NCBI RefSeq assembly: GCF_001544615.1
Contig: NZ_FCNV02000003.1
Location: forward strand, 434,001 to 498,000
Direction of reading: 5' to 3'
Length of the DNA: 64,000 nucleotides
Source: Caballeronia concitans
GTDB lineage: Bacteria > Pseudomonadota > Gammaproteobacteria > Burkholderiales > Burkholderiaceae
Shown: in pieces, positions 35,834 through 45,234 of the stretch
How positions within the stretch are numbered: position 1 is the stretch's first letter
Layout: the number at the start of each line of letters is the position of its first letter
The notes under the pieces: model-generated
What the model saw: the letters and a program-made list of their open reading frames with translations, nothing else
What the model was told of the DNA's origin: nothing
Database searches by the model: none
Translations under genes and position numbers: made by a program

Positions 35834-37480
35834 TCAGTGCTTGACGATATAGAGATCCTTGCTGCCGTAATGATCCATCGGATTCTTCAGCGAATACCCG
35901 CCCACATAGCTCTTGACGAGACGCGGCAGGCCGTATTGCAGGAGCGGCAGCATCGGATAGTCTTCCATCACGAGTTTCGCCGCTTCGGTCAGCAATTGCT
36001 TGCGCTTCGCCTGATCGACCGTTTCGCTGGCCTGCTGGATCAGCGCGTCGGCCTTCGGACTGCAGTTGAAGTTGTCATTCTGCGTCGATTTGCATTGCAC
36101 GAGTTGAAGGAACGTCGTGGCGTCGTTGTAGTCGGCCACCCAGCCGTTGCGCGCAATCTGATAGTCGCTGTCATGACGCTTCTTGAGCAGCACCTTGAAT
36201 TCCATCGATTCGATGTCGGTGGCAAGGCCGAGCTTCGTCTTCCATTCGGACGCCGCGAAGATCGCCATCTTCTTGTTGTAGTCGCTCGTGTTCATCGCGA
36301 AACGCAGCTTCGTGCCCGGCTTCACGCCCGCCTGCTCCAGCAGCTTCTTCGCTTCCGCGACGCGCTTTTCCATGGGCCACGACGCCCATTCGTAATTCGA
36401 CACATCCGCGCCGCTCACGCCCTTCGGCATGAGGCCGTACATCGGCACCTGGCCGTCGGCGGTGACGCGCTGCGCGAGCAGATCACGGTCGATGACCATC
36501 GAGAGCGCCTTGCGCACGCGCACGTCCTTCAAGAGCGGATCGCGATTATTGAAGCTGTAGTAGCGCGTGCCGAGCACGAGCGAATTGCGCGTGTCGTTCG
36601 GGAATTGCTGGCGATACTTCGCGTAACTGCCCGTGGGGAGTTGATACGTCATGTCGTTGTCGCCGGACTGGAACAGCTTGACGTCGGTGTTTTCGTCCTC
36701 GACCGGCAAATACGTCACCTGCGTCAACTGGACGTGATCCTTGTCCCAGTAGTTCGGGTTCTTCGTCAGCACGAGCTTGCTGTTGACCTGCCAGTCCTTC
36801 AACTGGAACGGCCCGTTGGTCACAATATTGCCGGGCTTCGTCCAGTCCTTGCCGAACTTCTCGACGGTCGCGCGATGCACCGGCCCGAGGTTCGGATTCG
36901 ACATCAGTTCCGGAAGGAACGGCACGGGGCCGGACGTGCGGACTTCGAGCGTGTAAGCGTCGATAGCGCGCACGCCGAGCGCGCTCGCGGGCTTCTTGCC
37001 CGCGACGATATCCGCGCCGTTCAGCAAGAACGGGCCGTACACGTTTCCGTATGACGACGCCGTTTTCGGATCGATGAAACGCTGGCAGCCGTAGACGATG
37101 TCGTTCGCCGTCACGTTCTGCCCGTTCGACCAGCGCGCGTTCTTGCGCAGATGGAAGATCCACGTGGTCGAGTCTTTCTGCTCCCATTTTTCCGCGACGC
37201 CCGGCACTACCACGCCGTCGCCGTTCGTGACGGTAAGGCCCTCGAACAAGTCGCGCCCGAGATTGGCCGCGCCGACGGATTCGACGAGCGCCGGATCGAG
37301 CGTCTCGACTTCCGAGCCGTTATTGCGCACGAGTTCCTGCTTCGCGGCGAGCGTGACGCCCGGCGGCACGACAGCGGCCGATGCCGCGGCCGGCAGCGTC
37401 AGCGCGGCGAGCGCGAGCGCCGATCCGGCAGCGGCCAGTGTCGTGCGATTGAAGAGCGTGAGTGCTGCGAATGACTTCAT
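35834..37480 (-). CDS. oppA: Periplasmic oligopeptide-binding protein, OppA/MppA type
   Basis: A 548-aa family 5 solute-binding protein. The signal peptide ends in the alanine-rich TLPAAASA region. The mature protein starts with NNGSEVETLDPALVES and has the conserved EGLTVTNGDGVVVPGVAEKWE and WIFHLRKNARWSNG. The C-terminal half has WVADYNDATTFL, typical of peptide binders of the OppA/MppA group. First and probably most expressed gene of the operon, with GGAG upstream. Peptide, including murein peptide, import is expected; the specificity cannot be read from sequence. Confidence 0.95.
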   Translation of the reverse strand: MKSFAALTLFNRTTLAAAGSALALAALTLPAAASAAVVPPGVTLAAKQELVRNNGSEVETLDPALVESVGAANLGRDLFEGLTVTNGDGVVVPGVAEKWEQKDSTTWIFHLRKNARWSNGQNVTANDIVYGCQRFIDPKTASSYGNVYGPFLLNGADIVAGKKPASALGVRAIDAYTLEVRTSGPVPFLPELMSNPNLGPVHRATVEKFGKDWTKPGNIVTNGPFQLKDWQVNSKLVLTKNPNYWDKDHVQLTQVTYLPVEDENTDVKLFQSGDNDMTYQLPTGSYAKYRQQFPNDTRNSLVLGTRYYSFNNRDPLLKDVRVRKALSMVIDRDLLAQRVTADGQVPMYGLMPKGVSGADVSNYEWASWPMEKRVAEAKKLLEQAGVKPGTKLRFAMNTSDYNKKMAIFAASEWKTKLGLATDIESMEFKVLLKKRHDSDYQIARNGWVADYNDATTFLQLVQCKSTQNDNFNCSPKADALIQQASETVDQAKRKQLLTEAAKLVMEDYPMLPLLQYGLPRLVKSYVGGYSLKNPMDHYGSKDLYIVKH

Positions 37481-37807
37481 CGAATTTCTCCTTCTTTGTC
37501 TCGTTCTAATGCTTGTTTTCTAGCTTGTGGTGCGCCGTCGCGTTCATCGAAAAGAAACGCGCAGGCAGGCGAAACCCGCGTCGCAACACGATTAGCGTGC
37601 CTAACGACGCGCCGTTCCCGAACGCCTTTTGGAAGTTTCCTTACGGCTCTGAAACGCCTCGCGGCTGGGCGCGAGTATTTCTTATCAATAAGACAGATGC
37701 CACCCGCCCGGGCCCAACATGACCAAATGTTTCGAATTTTCGTCCGGTCGGGCGAGAAGGTCAGCGCAGGGTATTCGCGCTGGCCTCGATCGTCACGACG
37801 CGGTTCT
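37481..37807. other. Intergenic region upstream of oppA
   Basis: This 327-bp gap carries the oppA promoter region, with an AT-rich patch TTATCAATAAG near 37681-37692. It is also the downstream end of the VOC gene. No open frame here has a ribosome binding site or recognisable product, and no terminator hairpin was found. Confidence 0.5.
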
Positions 37808-38281
37808 TCAGGCGCCGCCGCCGAACAGCCGCTCGGCGCGTGCGCGCAATTCGTCGGGCGCAACGTCCTCCTTGTGCGTCGCGATCCACCACACATGGCC
37901 GAACGGATCGCGCAGCTTGCCGCCGCGGTCGCCATAGAACTGATCTTCGACCGCCCGAAGAATCACCGCGCCCTCGTCGACCGCGCGTTGCACGACAGCA
38001 TCGACGTCCTCGACGTACAGATGCAGCATCACCGGCGTTCCGCCGACCGCGAGCGGCCCCTTCACGTCCATCTCGGGAAACTCGTCGCTGAGATAAAACG
38101 GATGGCCGCCGATCAGCAGTTCCGCATGCCCGATGCGCCCGCCCGGCTCCTGCATGCTGAACACTTCCGTGGCGCCGAAAGCCTTCTTGTAAAAGTCGAT
38201 GGCCGCGACGCCGCCCGCCACCGCGATGTAAGGAATCACGCCCTGACGGCCTTCGGGGATGGGATCGACCTGAGCATTCAT
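37808..38281 (-). CDS. VOC-superfamily (PhnB/glyoxalase-like) protein
   Basis: A 157-aa protein with paired beta-alpha-beta-beta-beta modules. PYIAVAGGVAAIDFYKKAFGATEV opens the first module, and LRDPFGHVWWIATHKED closes the second, as in PhnB-like proteins of the vicinal oxygen chelate fold. Possible metal ligands are His in IGHAELLIGGH and Glu/His in the C-terminal half. The ATG has GGAGG upstream. Function not known; some relatives confer resistance or degrade small metabolites. Confidence 0.87.
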   Translation of the reverse strand: MNAQVDPIPEGRQGVIPYIAVAGGVAAIDFYKKAFGATEVFSMQEPGGRIGHAELLIGGHPFYLSDEFPEMDVKGPLAVGGTPVMLHLYVEDVDAVVQRAVDEGAVILRAVEDQFYGDRGGKLRDPFGHVWWIATHKEDVAPDELRARAERLFGGGA

Positions 38282-38448
38282 GAGTGCCTCCTGGTTCGGC
38301 TAGGTTGAGCGCGCGCCGGCGATGCCCCGCGACGCAATCGTCATGGTGCCGTTTTCGCCGCGAGGTGGCAAAGCGGCAATTTGGCTTCATACTGCCGAAT
38401 GCAGCATCCGTTTACATCCCTTCATCGAGCGTACACATCGGAGCAGAC

Positions 38449-39210
38449 ATGCATGATTTGAAAGGAAAGTCGGTTCTCATCACAGGCGCAAGCACGGGCA
38501 TCGGCGCAGCGGCGGCCCGCGCGTTCGGGCGCTACGGCGCGAATGTCGCGGTTCACTACAACAGCTCGAAGGACAAGGCCGAAGAAGTCGCGAAGGACGT
38601 GCGCGCGCTCGGCATATCGGCGATCACGGTCGGCGCGGACGTGCGCAATTCGAAAGCGATCGATGCCGCCGTCGCGCAGACCATCGAAGCGTTCGGCAAG
38701 ATCGACGTGCTCATCAACAATGCGGGCGCCCTCGTGAAGCGCGAGCCGATCGCGTCCGTCACCGACGAGCTCTTCGACGAGATCATGCACATCAACGCGC
38801 GCTCGGTCGTCGCGTTCACGCGTGCGGCGCTGCCGTCGCTGCGCGAAGGCGGCGGCGGCTCGATCATCAATGTGACATCGGTCGCGGCGCGCAACGGCGG
38901 CGGCCCGGGCGCGCTCTTGTACGCGGCGTCGAAGGGCTTTGTCAGCACGATCACGAAGGGCATGGCGAAGGAACTGGTGGCCGACCGCATCCGCGTGAAC
39001 GCCGTCGCGCCGGGCGTGATCGAAACGCCGTTCCACGAACGCTTCACGACGCCCGAGCAACTCGACGCGTTTCGCAAGGCCATTCCGATGGGCTTCGTCG
39101 GCGAGCCGGACGATTGCAGCGGCGCGTTCCTGTATCTCGCGTCGGAGGCGATGTCGCGCTACGTGACGGGGCAGATCATCGACGTCAACGGCGGCCAACT
39201 GATGCCGTGA
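38449..39210 (+). CDS. Short-chain dehydrogenase/reductase (SDR), classical type
   Basis: A 253-aa oxidoreductase. The cofactor motif TGASTGIGAAAARAFG is at residues 11-26, NNAG near residue 89, the catalytic serine in NVTSVAAR, and the YxxxK pair in LLYAASKGF with Tyr and Lys four apart. The NADP preference is suggested by the VHYNSSKDKAEE region. The ATG at 38449 is chosen because GGAG lies about ten bases upstream. The 47-bp gap to the gamma-glutamyltransferase gene would allow co-transcription, but the two functions are not obviously linked. Confidence 0.93.
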   Translation: MHDLKGKSVLITGASTGIGAAAARAFGRYGANVAVHYNSSKDKAEEVAKDVRALGISAITVGADVRNSKAIDAAVAQTIEAFGKIDVLINNAGALVKREPIASVTDELFDEIMHINARSVVAFTRAALPSLREGGGGSIINVTSVAARNGGGPGALLYAASKGFVSTITKGMAKELVADRIRVNAVAPGVIETPFHERFTTPEQLDAFRKAIPMGFVGEPDDCSGAFLYLASEAMSRYVTGQIIDVNGGQLMP

Positions 39211-39257
39211 TCGTGGTATAAGCCGTAACTTCATGTCGAGGAAGGAGAACGCAGGAG

Positions 39258-40991
39258 ATGCCGTTGAAACAGGAACATCGCTTTCGATCCCTCGCGCTGA
39301 CGGCCGTTGCCGCCGCCGCGTTCAGCGTGGTTGGCTTCGTCGAAAGCACGCCCGCCTATGCGAAGACGTCGGACACGCAGCCGCAAGCGCTGACCGCCTC
39401 GGCGGTCGCCGTCGCCGACAAATACGCCGCTGACACCGCCGAGCAGATCTTCAGGCAAGGCGGCAATGCCGTCGATGCCGCCGTCGCCATTGCATTCACG
39501 CTGGCGGTCACGTACCCGGAAGCGGGCAACATCGGCGGCGGCGGGTTCATGACGCTTTACGTGGACCATCGGCCGTACTTCCTCGACTATCGCGAACGCG
39601 CGCCGATGTCCGCCACGCGCAACATGTATCTCGATGACAAAGGCGAAGTCATCAAGGGCATGAGCCTGTACGGGCATCGCGCGGTGGGCGTGCCGGGCAC
39701 TGTCGACGGCATGTGGGAGGCGCAGAAGCGCTTCGGCAAGCTGAAGTGGAAACAGGTGCTCGCGCCCGCCATCAAATATGCGGAGAACGGCTTCGTCGTC
39801 GACGATCAGCTGATCGAGCGGCGTGACCGCGCCGCGAAAGACTTCGCCGGCAAGACGAATTTCGATCTGTACTTCGGCAGCATGAAAGCCGGCCAGACGT
39901 TCAAGCAGCCGGATCTCGCCGATACGCTCCAGCGCATCTCCGACAAGGGCGCGAAGGGCTTCTATCAGGGCAAGACAGCCGATCTGATCGCCACGTCGAT
40001 GACGGGCCACGGCCTCATCACCGCGCGCGATCTGAAGGAGTACAAGGCCGTGTGGCGGCAGCCGGTGGTGGCGAGCTGGAACGGCTATCGAGTGATTACC
40101 GCGCCGCCGCCGAGCTCGGGCGGCATCGGCCTCGTGCAGTTGCTCAAGATGAAGGCCGACCTGAAGGACAAGTTCGACGGCGTGCCGCTCGATTCGGCGC
40201 AATACATCCATCTCGTCGCGGAAATCGAGAAGCGCGTGTTCGCCGATCGCGCGCAATATCTCGGCGATCCGGACTTCTACAAGGTGCCGGTCGCGCAACT
40301 GATCGACGATGACTACATCCTGAAGCGCGCGCAGGAGGTCAATCCGGAAACGCCTTCGGACACGAAGAGCGTGCAGCCGGGCCTCGGCACGTCGATGCCC
40401 GAGAAGGCCGAGACGACGCACTTCTCGGTTGTCGACAAGTGGGGCAACGCGGTGTCGAACACGTACACGATCAACGGCTACTTCGGCTCGGGCGTGATCG
40501 CGGAAGGCACGGGCGTCGTGCTGAACGACGAGATGGACGATTTCTCCGCGAAGCCGGGCGTCGCGAACATGTTCGGCGTGGTCGGCAGCGATGCCAACGC
40601 CATCGCGCCGCGCAAGCGTCCGCTTTCGTCGATGACGCCGACCATCCTCACGAAGGACGACAAGGTCGCGATGGTCATCGGCACGCCGGGCGGATCGCGC
40701 ATCTTCACGTCGATCTTCCAGGTGCTGTCGAACGTGTACGACTTCCAGATGCCGCTGGCGGAAGCGGTGGGCGCCACGCGCTTCCATCATCAGTTGCTGC
40801 CGCCGAACACGATCTTCCAGGAGCCGTTCCATCAGCTCGACCCGGATGTCGTGAAGCAGCTCGAAGACAAGGGCTACAAGTTCTCGATGCAAGGCTTCAA
40901 TGGCGATATCCAGGCCATCCGCATCGACGACACCACGCCCCAGCCGATGTCCGACCCGCGCGGACGCGGCGTATCGCGCGTGATTCAATAA
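39258..40991 (+). CDS. ggt: Gamma-glutamyltranspeptidase (glutathione hydrolase)
   Basis: A 577-aa exported enzyme that is made as one chain and cleaves itself. The signal peptide ends near ESTPAYA. The substrate arginine is in DYRERAP, the nucleophile is Thr386 in ETTHFSVVDKWGN, and the oxyanion/recognition motif PLSSMTPTI and the GTPGGSRI loop follow. It hydrolyses or transfers the gamma-glutamyl group of glutathione and related compounds in the periplasm, allowing use of glutathione as an amino-acid source. GAAGGAG and CAGGAG precede the ATG. A hairpin terminator follows. Confidence 0.96.
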   Translation: MPLKQEHRFRSLALTAVAAAAFSVVGFVESTPAYAKTSDTQPQALTASAVAVADKYAADTAEQIFRQGGNAVDAAVAIAFTLAVTYPEAGNIGGGGFMTLYVDHRPYFLDYRERAPMSATRNMYLDDKGEVIKGMSLYGHRAVGVPGTVDGMWEAQKRFGKLKWKQVLAPAIKYAENGFVVDDQLIERRDRAAKDFAGKTNFDLYFGSMKAGQTFKQPDLADTLQRISDKGAKGFYQGKTADLIATSMTGHGLITARDLKEYKAVWRQPVVASWNGYRVITAPPPSSGGIGLVQLLKMKADLKDKFDGVPLDSAQYIHLVAEIEKRVFADRAQYLGDPDFYKVPVAQLIDDDYILKRAQEVNPETPSDTKSVQPGLGTSMPEKAETTHFSVVDKWGNAVSNTYTINGYFGSGVIAEGTGVVLNDEMDDFSAKPGVANMFGVVGSDANAIAPRKRPLSSMTPTILTKDDKVAMVIGTPGGSRIFTSIFQVLSNVYDFQMPLAEAVGATRFHHQLLPPNTIFQEPFHQLDPDVVKQLEDKGYKFSMQGFNGDIQAIRIDDTTPQPMSDPRGRGVSRVIQ

Positions 40992-41000
40992 ACGCTTCGA

Positions 41001-41029
41001 ACCGGACTAGGCGTTTGCCCTAGTCCGGT
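41001..41029 (+). terminator. Terminator after ggt
   Basis: A perfect 11-bp stem (41001-41011 with 41019-41029) with a 7-nt loop, ten bases after the stop, followed by a pyrimidine-rich tail CTTCTCTCCCC instead of a pure T-run. Confidence 0.75.
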
Positions 41030-41279
41030 CTTCTCTCCCCTCGCTGCAACGCCCTTCCCGCTTGACCGCTCAGAAATATAAGAATGTTCGCATGAGCGGA
41101 ATGTTTTTCACGGGATTGGACCTCGTATCCCATTGACCTAGTCTTTGCGTGACCGAGTGCAGCCTGCTATGCGATGCACGCGGCGACATCGACAAAATCA
41201 TACGAGACGACCCTGACGACGGAGCCGCCGTGCGCGCGCGGGCATCCGTTTCAGCGTGCTGATAAAGGAGCAGCTCATC

Positions 41280-42680
41280 ATGTTGGAATCTCCCGCCCAG
41301 CAGCTTGGCGACATCCCTTCCGCTGACGTCGCCGACGACGTGCAGTCGGCGCGCGGCGGCTTCATCGACCGCTATTTCGGCATTTCCAAAGCCGGCAGCA
41401 CGCAGAAACGCGAAGTGATCGCGGGCGTGACGACGTTCCTCGCGATGGTCTATTCCGTGTTCGTCGTGCCGGGCATGCTCGGCAAGGCGGGCTTCGACAC
41501 GAGCGCGGTGTTCGTCGCCGTGTGCCTGACGACCGCGTTCGGCTCGCTCCTGATGGGCGTGTGGGCGCGGCTGCCCATCGCGATCGGCTGCGCGATCTCG
41601 CTGACCGCGTTCACCGCGTTCGGCCTCGTGCTCGGCAAGGGGCTGTCGCCCGCGGTCGCGCTGGGCGCGGTGTTCCTGATGGGCATCGTGTTCACGGCGA
41701 TCTCCGTGACCGGCGTGCGCTCGTGGATCCTGCGCAATCTGCCGACGGGCGTTGCGCACGGAACGGGCATCGGCATCGGCTTGTTCCTGCTCTTGATCGC
41801 ATCGAACGATGTCGGGCTGATCGTGAAAAATCCCGCGCCCGGCATGCCCGTTTCGCTCGGGCACATCACGGCATTTCCGGTGCTGATGTCCGTGCTCGGG
41901 CTTGCCGCGATCTTCGGCCTGGAGCGCCGGCGCGTGCCGGGGGGCATTTTGCTTGTGGTGGTCGGCTTGTCGGCAATCGGGCTGATCTTCGATCCCTCGG
42001 TGCGCTTTCACGGCATCTTCGCGTTGCCGTCGCTGTCCGCGCCGGGCCATGCTTCGCTGATCGGCGCGATGGACATCAAGGGCGCGCTCTCGATGGCCGT
42101 GCTGCCGAGCGTGCTCGCGCTGGTCATGACCGCCGTGTTCGACGCCACCGGCACCATTCGGGCAGTCGCGGGCCAGGCGGGGCAAATCGACGCGAACGGG
42201 CGCATCGTGAACGGCGGCCGCGCGCTGACCGCGGATTCGCTCAGCTCGATTTTCTCGGCGTGCTTCGGCGGTGCGCCGGCGGCGGCGTATATCGAATCGT
42301 CGGTGGGCGTGGCGGCGGGCGCGAAGACGGGGCTGGCTGCGAGCGTCGTCGGCGCGCTCTTTCTCGCGGTGATGTTCCTCTCGCCGCTGGCGGGCCTCGT
42401 GCCCTCTTACGCGACGGCGCCCGCGCTGATGTACGTCGGCCTGCTGATGCTCGGCAACGTCTCGAAGCTGCATATGGACGATACCGTCGATACGATGTCC
42501 GGCCTCGTGTGCGCGGTGTTCATCGTGCTGACGGCGAATATCGTGACGGGGATCATGCTGGGATTCTGCACGCTCGTGATCGGGCGCGTGGTCGCGGGCG
42601 AGTTTCGCAAGCTGAATGTGGGGACGGTGGCGATCGCGGTGGTGCTGGCGGTGTTCTATTTGGGCGGATGGGCGATTTGA
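41280..42680 (+). CDS. AzgA-type purine permease (NCS2 / nucleobase-cation symporter family)
   Basis: A 466-aa inner-membrane transporter with about 12-14 helices. It has the AzgA-type N-terminal [35 protein letters not shown] region, in which the conserved FLAMVY is part of the first core helix. Substrate-site segments are [15 protein letters not shown] and [14 protein letters not shown], and the later [16 protein letters not shown]. The ATG at 41280 is preferred over the GTG eight codons upstream because AAAGGAG precedes it at the right distance. Adenine, guanine or hypoxanthine uptake is expected. A symmetrical hairpin follows. Confidence 0.92.
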   Translation: MLESPAQQLGDIPSADVADDVQSARGGFIDRYFGISKAGSTQKREVIAGVTTFLAMVYSVFVVPGMLGKAGFDTSAVFVAVCLTTAFGSLLMGVWARLPIAIGCAISLTAFTAFGLVLGKGLSPAVALGAVFLMGIVFTAISVTGVRSWILRNLPTGVAHGTGIGIGLFLLLIASNDVGLIVKNPAPGMPVSLGHITAFPVLMSVLGLAAIFGLERRRVPGGILLVVVGLSAIGLIFDPSVRFHGIFALPSLSAPGHASLIGAMDIKGALSMAVLPSVLALVMTAVFDATGTIRAVAGQAGQIDANGRIVNGGRALTADSLSSIFSACFGGAPAAAYIESSVGVAAGAKTGLAASVVGALFLAVMFLSPLAGLVPSYATAPALMYVGLLMLGNVSKLHMDDTVDTMSGLVCAVFIVLTANIVTGIMLGFCTLVIGRVVAGEFRKLNVGTVAIAVVLAVFYLGGWAI

Positions 42681-42710
42681 CGACGAGTCGTACCTACCGG
42701 CCCGAAAACG

Positions 42711-42748
42711 ACAAAGCCCCCGAAAGCATGTGCTTCCGGGGGCTTTGT
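42711..42748. terminator. Long symmetrical hairpin between the purine permease gene and a convergent small gene
   Basis: Stem ACAAAGCCCCCGAAAGC (42711-42727) pairs with GCTTCCGGGGGCTTTGT (42732-42748) with one mismatch and a 4-nt loop. It carries T-rich or A-rich ends on both strands, so it can stop transcription in both directions. Confidence 0.85.
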
Positions 42749-42799
42749 CCAATACTGCTTTCGATACTGCCTGCTGCTTTTGACCGGGCGCGAGGCGAC

Positions 42800-42949
42800 T
42801 TACTTGCGGCGATACGATTCGACGAGGATTTCGCAATTCTGCAGATGCAACTGCAGCGCGCGATTCCATTCGCGACGCACCGCAGCCTTCGCTGCGCGTG
42901 CCCAGGAACCAAACGAAACGAGCACTGATTGTTGAGCATTGGTCTTCAT
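42800..42949 (-). CDS. Conserved small basic protein, 49 aa
   Basis: Not in any long frame, but it has all signs of a gene: ATG at 42949 with GAGAG upstream, TAA at 42800, its own dyad upstream and a terminator hairpin downstream. The peptide is MKTNAQQSVLVSFGSWARAA at the start and basic, ending EILVESYRRK. It is mostly helical and has one cysteine. I recall near-identical peptides being widespread in Burkholderia-type genomes, but could not check. Function unknown. Confidence 0.75.
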   Translation of the reverse strand: MKTNAQQSVLVSFGSWARAAKAAVRREWNRALQLHLQNCEILVESYRRK

Positions 42950-42972
42950 GAGCGTCTCTCAGGGTAACTAGC

Positions 42973-42987
42973 TAGGGGATAACCCTA
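42973..42987. promoter_or_regulatory. TAGGG-N5-CCCTA dyad upstream of the 49-aa gene
   Basis: A perfect five-base inverted repeat with a 5-nt spacer, 24 bp upstream of the ATG, overlapping the likely promoter (GTATAGTT on the minus strand). Operator or structured leader; unproven. Confidence 0.35.
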
Positions 42988-43092
42988 ACTATACGCCGAT
43001 CATGCTGCATTGCAACCTAATTTCACAAAAGATTGCAGCGTTTGCTGAAAAGCGACGGTCAGTTTTGCCGCTTCATCGCTCCGGGAACGCGC

Positions 43093-44214
43093 TCACGGCA
43101 CCAGCAAGTCGCCGTGACGCGCCGCGCCCTCGCCCGCGATCCGCGCGACGAGCATTCCCGCCGTCGCGAAGCGCGTCCAGTGCCGCGCGTACAGCACGCC
43201 GTCCGTCTGCGCAATGAGCGGCACGAGCCGGTCGTCGAGCGGATCGAGGATTTCGGCGACCGTATCGCCCGCGCGGACGTGATCGCCTAAATCGCGCGAA
43301 TGCAGGATCACGCCGGATACGGGTGAATGCACGTAATCGCAACCGGCGAGCGGCGTCGCGGGATGACGCAGCGCGGGCGGCTCGGGCGCGTCGCCCGCGA
43401 TCAGGCCTGCGTGCGTCAGGTAATCGACGATCGCCTGGGCATCGCGCGCGGCCATCTGCTGCGACACGTCGCGCACGCCGCGCAGTTCCAGCGTGACCGG
43501 CGCGACGCCCATCGGGATCGGGAAGCGCGCGCCGCACGCGCCGCGCAGATAACGCCACGCCGAGCCGCATGTTTCGTCGAACGGCTCGCCGCCCGACACA
43601 TCCGCGACCAACTGCGCCTCGCTGCCGAGAAACCGCGCGAGCGGCTCGATGCCCGGCCACGCGTCGGGCGTCGTGTAGAGATGCGGGACGGCTTCCCAGT
43701 CGCAATGCAGGTCGATCACGAGGTCCGCGTCGCACGCAAGGCGCGTCAGCGCGATCCGCTGCGAATCCAGTTCCGTCGCGCCCGTTTGCGCCGCGAAATG
43801 CTCGCGCAGCGCCGCGCGGATCAGACGCGCGTTGTGCGCGGCGTCGTCGGTCAAATGGCCGTCGAGTTGCGTCGCCAGCGCGGGGCCGGGATCGGAAAAG
43901 CGCCGGTTGTAGTCGTGCCCTGATCGCATGTCGAAGCGGCCCATGTGCGCGCCGAACCAGTGCTGGTTGAGCCCCGCCGGATTCGCGAGCGGCACGAGCA
44001 CGATGCGCGCGCGAAGCCGGCCCGCCGCCTCCAGTTCCGCGAACCGCCGCTTGAGCATCCACGCGACGACGGCGCCCGGCAATTCGTCCGCGTGCAGCGA
44101 TGCCTGGATATACAGCTTCGGCGCCGCGTCATCGTCGGGGCCGAAGCGATAGCTCGTGATCGTCCGCTGCGTACCGAGCGACGCGCCGGCGAGCGGATGG
44201 CTGCAAACCTGCAT
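43093..44214 (-). CDS. Succinylglutamate desuccinylase/aspartoacylase-family zinc deacylase
   Basis: A 373-aa member of the M14-like AstE/AspA family. Zinc ligands are in SLHADELPG (His and Glu) and in the later VIDLHCDWE (His). The conserved substrate-site region HDYNRRFSDPG and the NPAGLNQHWFG stretch are present. The C-terminal beta-domain is of the biotinyl-like type found in the longer bacterial members (SPVSGVILHSRDLGDHVRAGDTVAEI). It removes an acyl group from an amino acid or an N-acyl compound. It ends before the gene for a basic amino-acid binding protein but has its own start signals (AGGA). Substrate not certain. Confidence 0.85.
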   Translation of the reverse strand: MQVCSHPLAGASLGTQRTITSYRFGPDDDAAPKLYIQASLHADELPGAVVAWMLKRRFAELEAAGRLRARIVLVPLANPAGLNQHWFGAHMGRFDMRSGHDYNRRFSDPGPALATQLDGHLTDDAAHNARLIRAALREHFAAQTGATELDSQRIALTRLACDADLVIDLHCDWEAVPHLYTTPDAWPGIEPLARFLGSEAQLVADVSGGEPFDETCGSAWRYLRGACGARFPIPMGVAPVTLELRGVRDVSQQMAARDAQAIVDYLTHAGLIAGDAPEPPALRHPATPLAGCDYVHSPVSGVILHSRDLGDHVRAGDTVAEILDPLDDRLVPLIAQTDGVLYARHWTRFATAGMLVARIAGEGAARHGDLLVP

Positions 44215-44242
44215 CGGCGGAAGTCCTTTTAAAAATCACGCG

Positions 44243-44275
44243 AAAAAAAGAAAGGCACCGCAAGCGATGCCTTTC
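44243..44275 (-). terminator. Rho-independent terminator of the amino-acid binding protein gene
   Basis: Stem GAAAGGCA / TGCCTTTC (44250-44257 with 44268-44275), ten-base loop, followed on the minus strand by seven T residues; 31 bp after the stop of the binding-protein gene. Confidence 0.88.
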
Positions 44276-44306
44276 CATGACTGCGCTCATAAGCGCCGAT
44301 TGGCGA

Positions 44307-45116
44307 TTACTGAATCGAGACGTCGGTCTCGAAGTACTTCGCCATGATGCGCTTGAACGTGCCGTTCTTTTTCAGTTCGGCGAACGCGTCGTTCAGGCCT
44401 TTCTGCAGATCGGCGTCGCCCTTGCGCAAGCCGATGGCCGTGCCCGGACCGATGATCGCCTTGTCTTCGACGATCGGCCCCACGAGCGCGAACGGCTTGC
44501 CCTGCGGCTTCTTCAGAAAGCCGATGGCGGCTTGCGCGGCGTCGGTGAACATCGCGTCGATACGGCCCGCGACAAGATCCGACTCGACCTGCTCTTCATC
44601 GCCATAAGCCACGATCTGCACGCCTTGCGGCTCCCACTTCGCCTTCGCATACCGTTCCTGCACGGTGCCCTGCTCCACGCCCACGCGCTTGCCCTTCAGC
44701 GCCTGCGCCGTCGGCAGAATGCCCGATCCCGCGCGCGCGACGAGTTGCGCGTGCGTGTCGTAAAGCGGGTTCGTGAAGTCGATCTGCTTCAGACGCTCTT
44801 CGGTGATGCCCATGTCGGACAGCACGGCGTCGAACTTGCGGGCCTTGAGGCCGGGAATCATGCCGTCGAAATTGTTTTCGACCCACACGCATTTGACCTT
44901 CATCTGCGCGCAAAGCGCATTGCCCAAGTCGATATCGAAACCGACGAGCTTGCCGTCGGCCTGTTTCGATTCGAACGGCGGATACGACGGATCCACGGCG
45001 AAGCGGATCTGCGTGATTTCCTTCGCGTGCGCGGCGAACGACGTGGCCGCGAGTGCGGCGAGCATCGCGCGCAGGGCGAACGATGCGGTCTTGCTGGCGA
45101 ACTTCTTGTGCGACAT
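44307..45116 (-). CDS. Basic amino-acid periplasmic binding protein (ArgT/HisJ type)
   Basis: A 269-aa solute-binding protein. The signal peptide ends AAHA. The family start RFAVDPSYPPFESKQADGKLVGFDIDLGNALCAQ is clear, followed by VENNFDGMIPGLKARKFDA and SDMGITEERLKQIDFTNPLYDTHAQLVAR, and the KRVGVEQGTVQE and DAMFTDAAQAAIGFL segments. It binds lysine, arginine, ornithine or histidine in the periplasm. No permease or ATPase genes are next to it, so it depends on components encoded elsewhere. Confidence 0.93.
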   Translation of the reverse strand: MSHKKFASKTASFALRAMLAALAATSFAAHAKEITQIRFAVDPSYPPFESKQADGKLVGFDIDLGNALCAQMKVKCVWVENNFDGMIPGLKARKFDAVLSDMGITEERLKQIDFTNPLYDTHAQLVARAGSGILPTAQALKGKRVGVEQGTVQERYAKAKWEPQGVQIVAYGDEEQVESDLVAGRIDAMFTDAAQAAIGFLKKPQGKPFALVGPIVEDKAIIGPGTAIGLRKGDADLQKGLNDAFAELKKNGTFKRIMAKYFETDVSIQ

Positions 45117-45234
45117 TCCAATCCTTCGAGACTTGCGATAAATGCTGGCGCGCGATGCCGTCATGGAGCCCGAGCACGGCGCGCGATGAATCCCTTGCGG
45201 GAAAACCCTGAATGGTAACAAAACGGCACAGCGG

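Noticed and set aside
39231-40988. 585-codon open frame antisense to ggt
   Set aside because: Same kind of shadow; the opposite strand has all catalytic motifs of gamma-glutamyltransferase.
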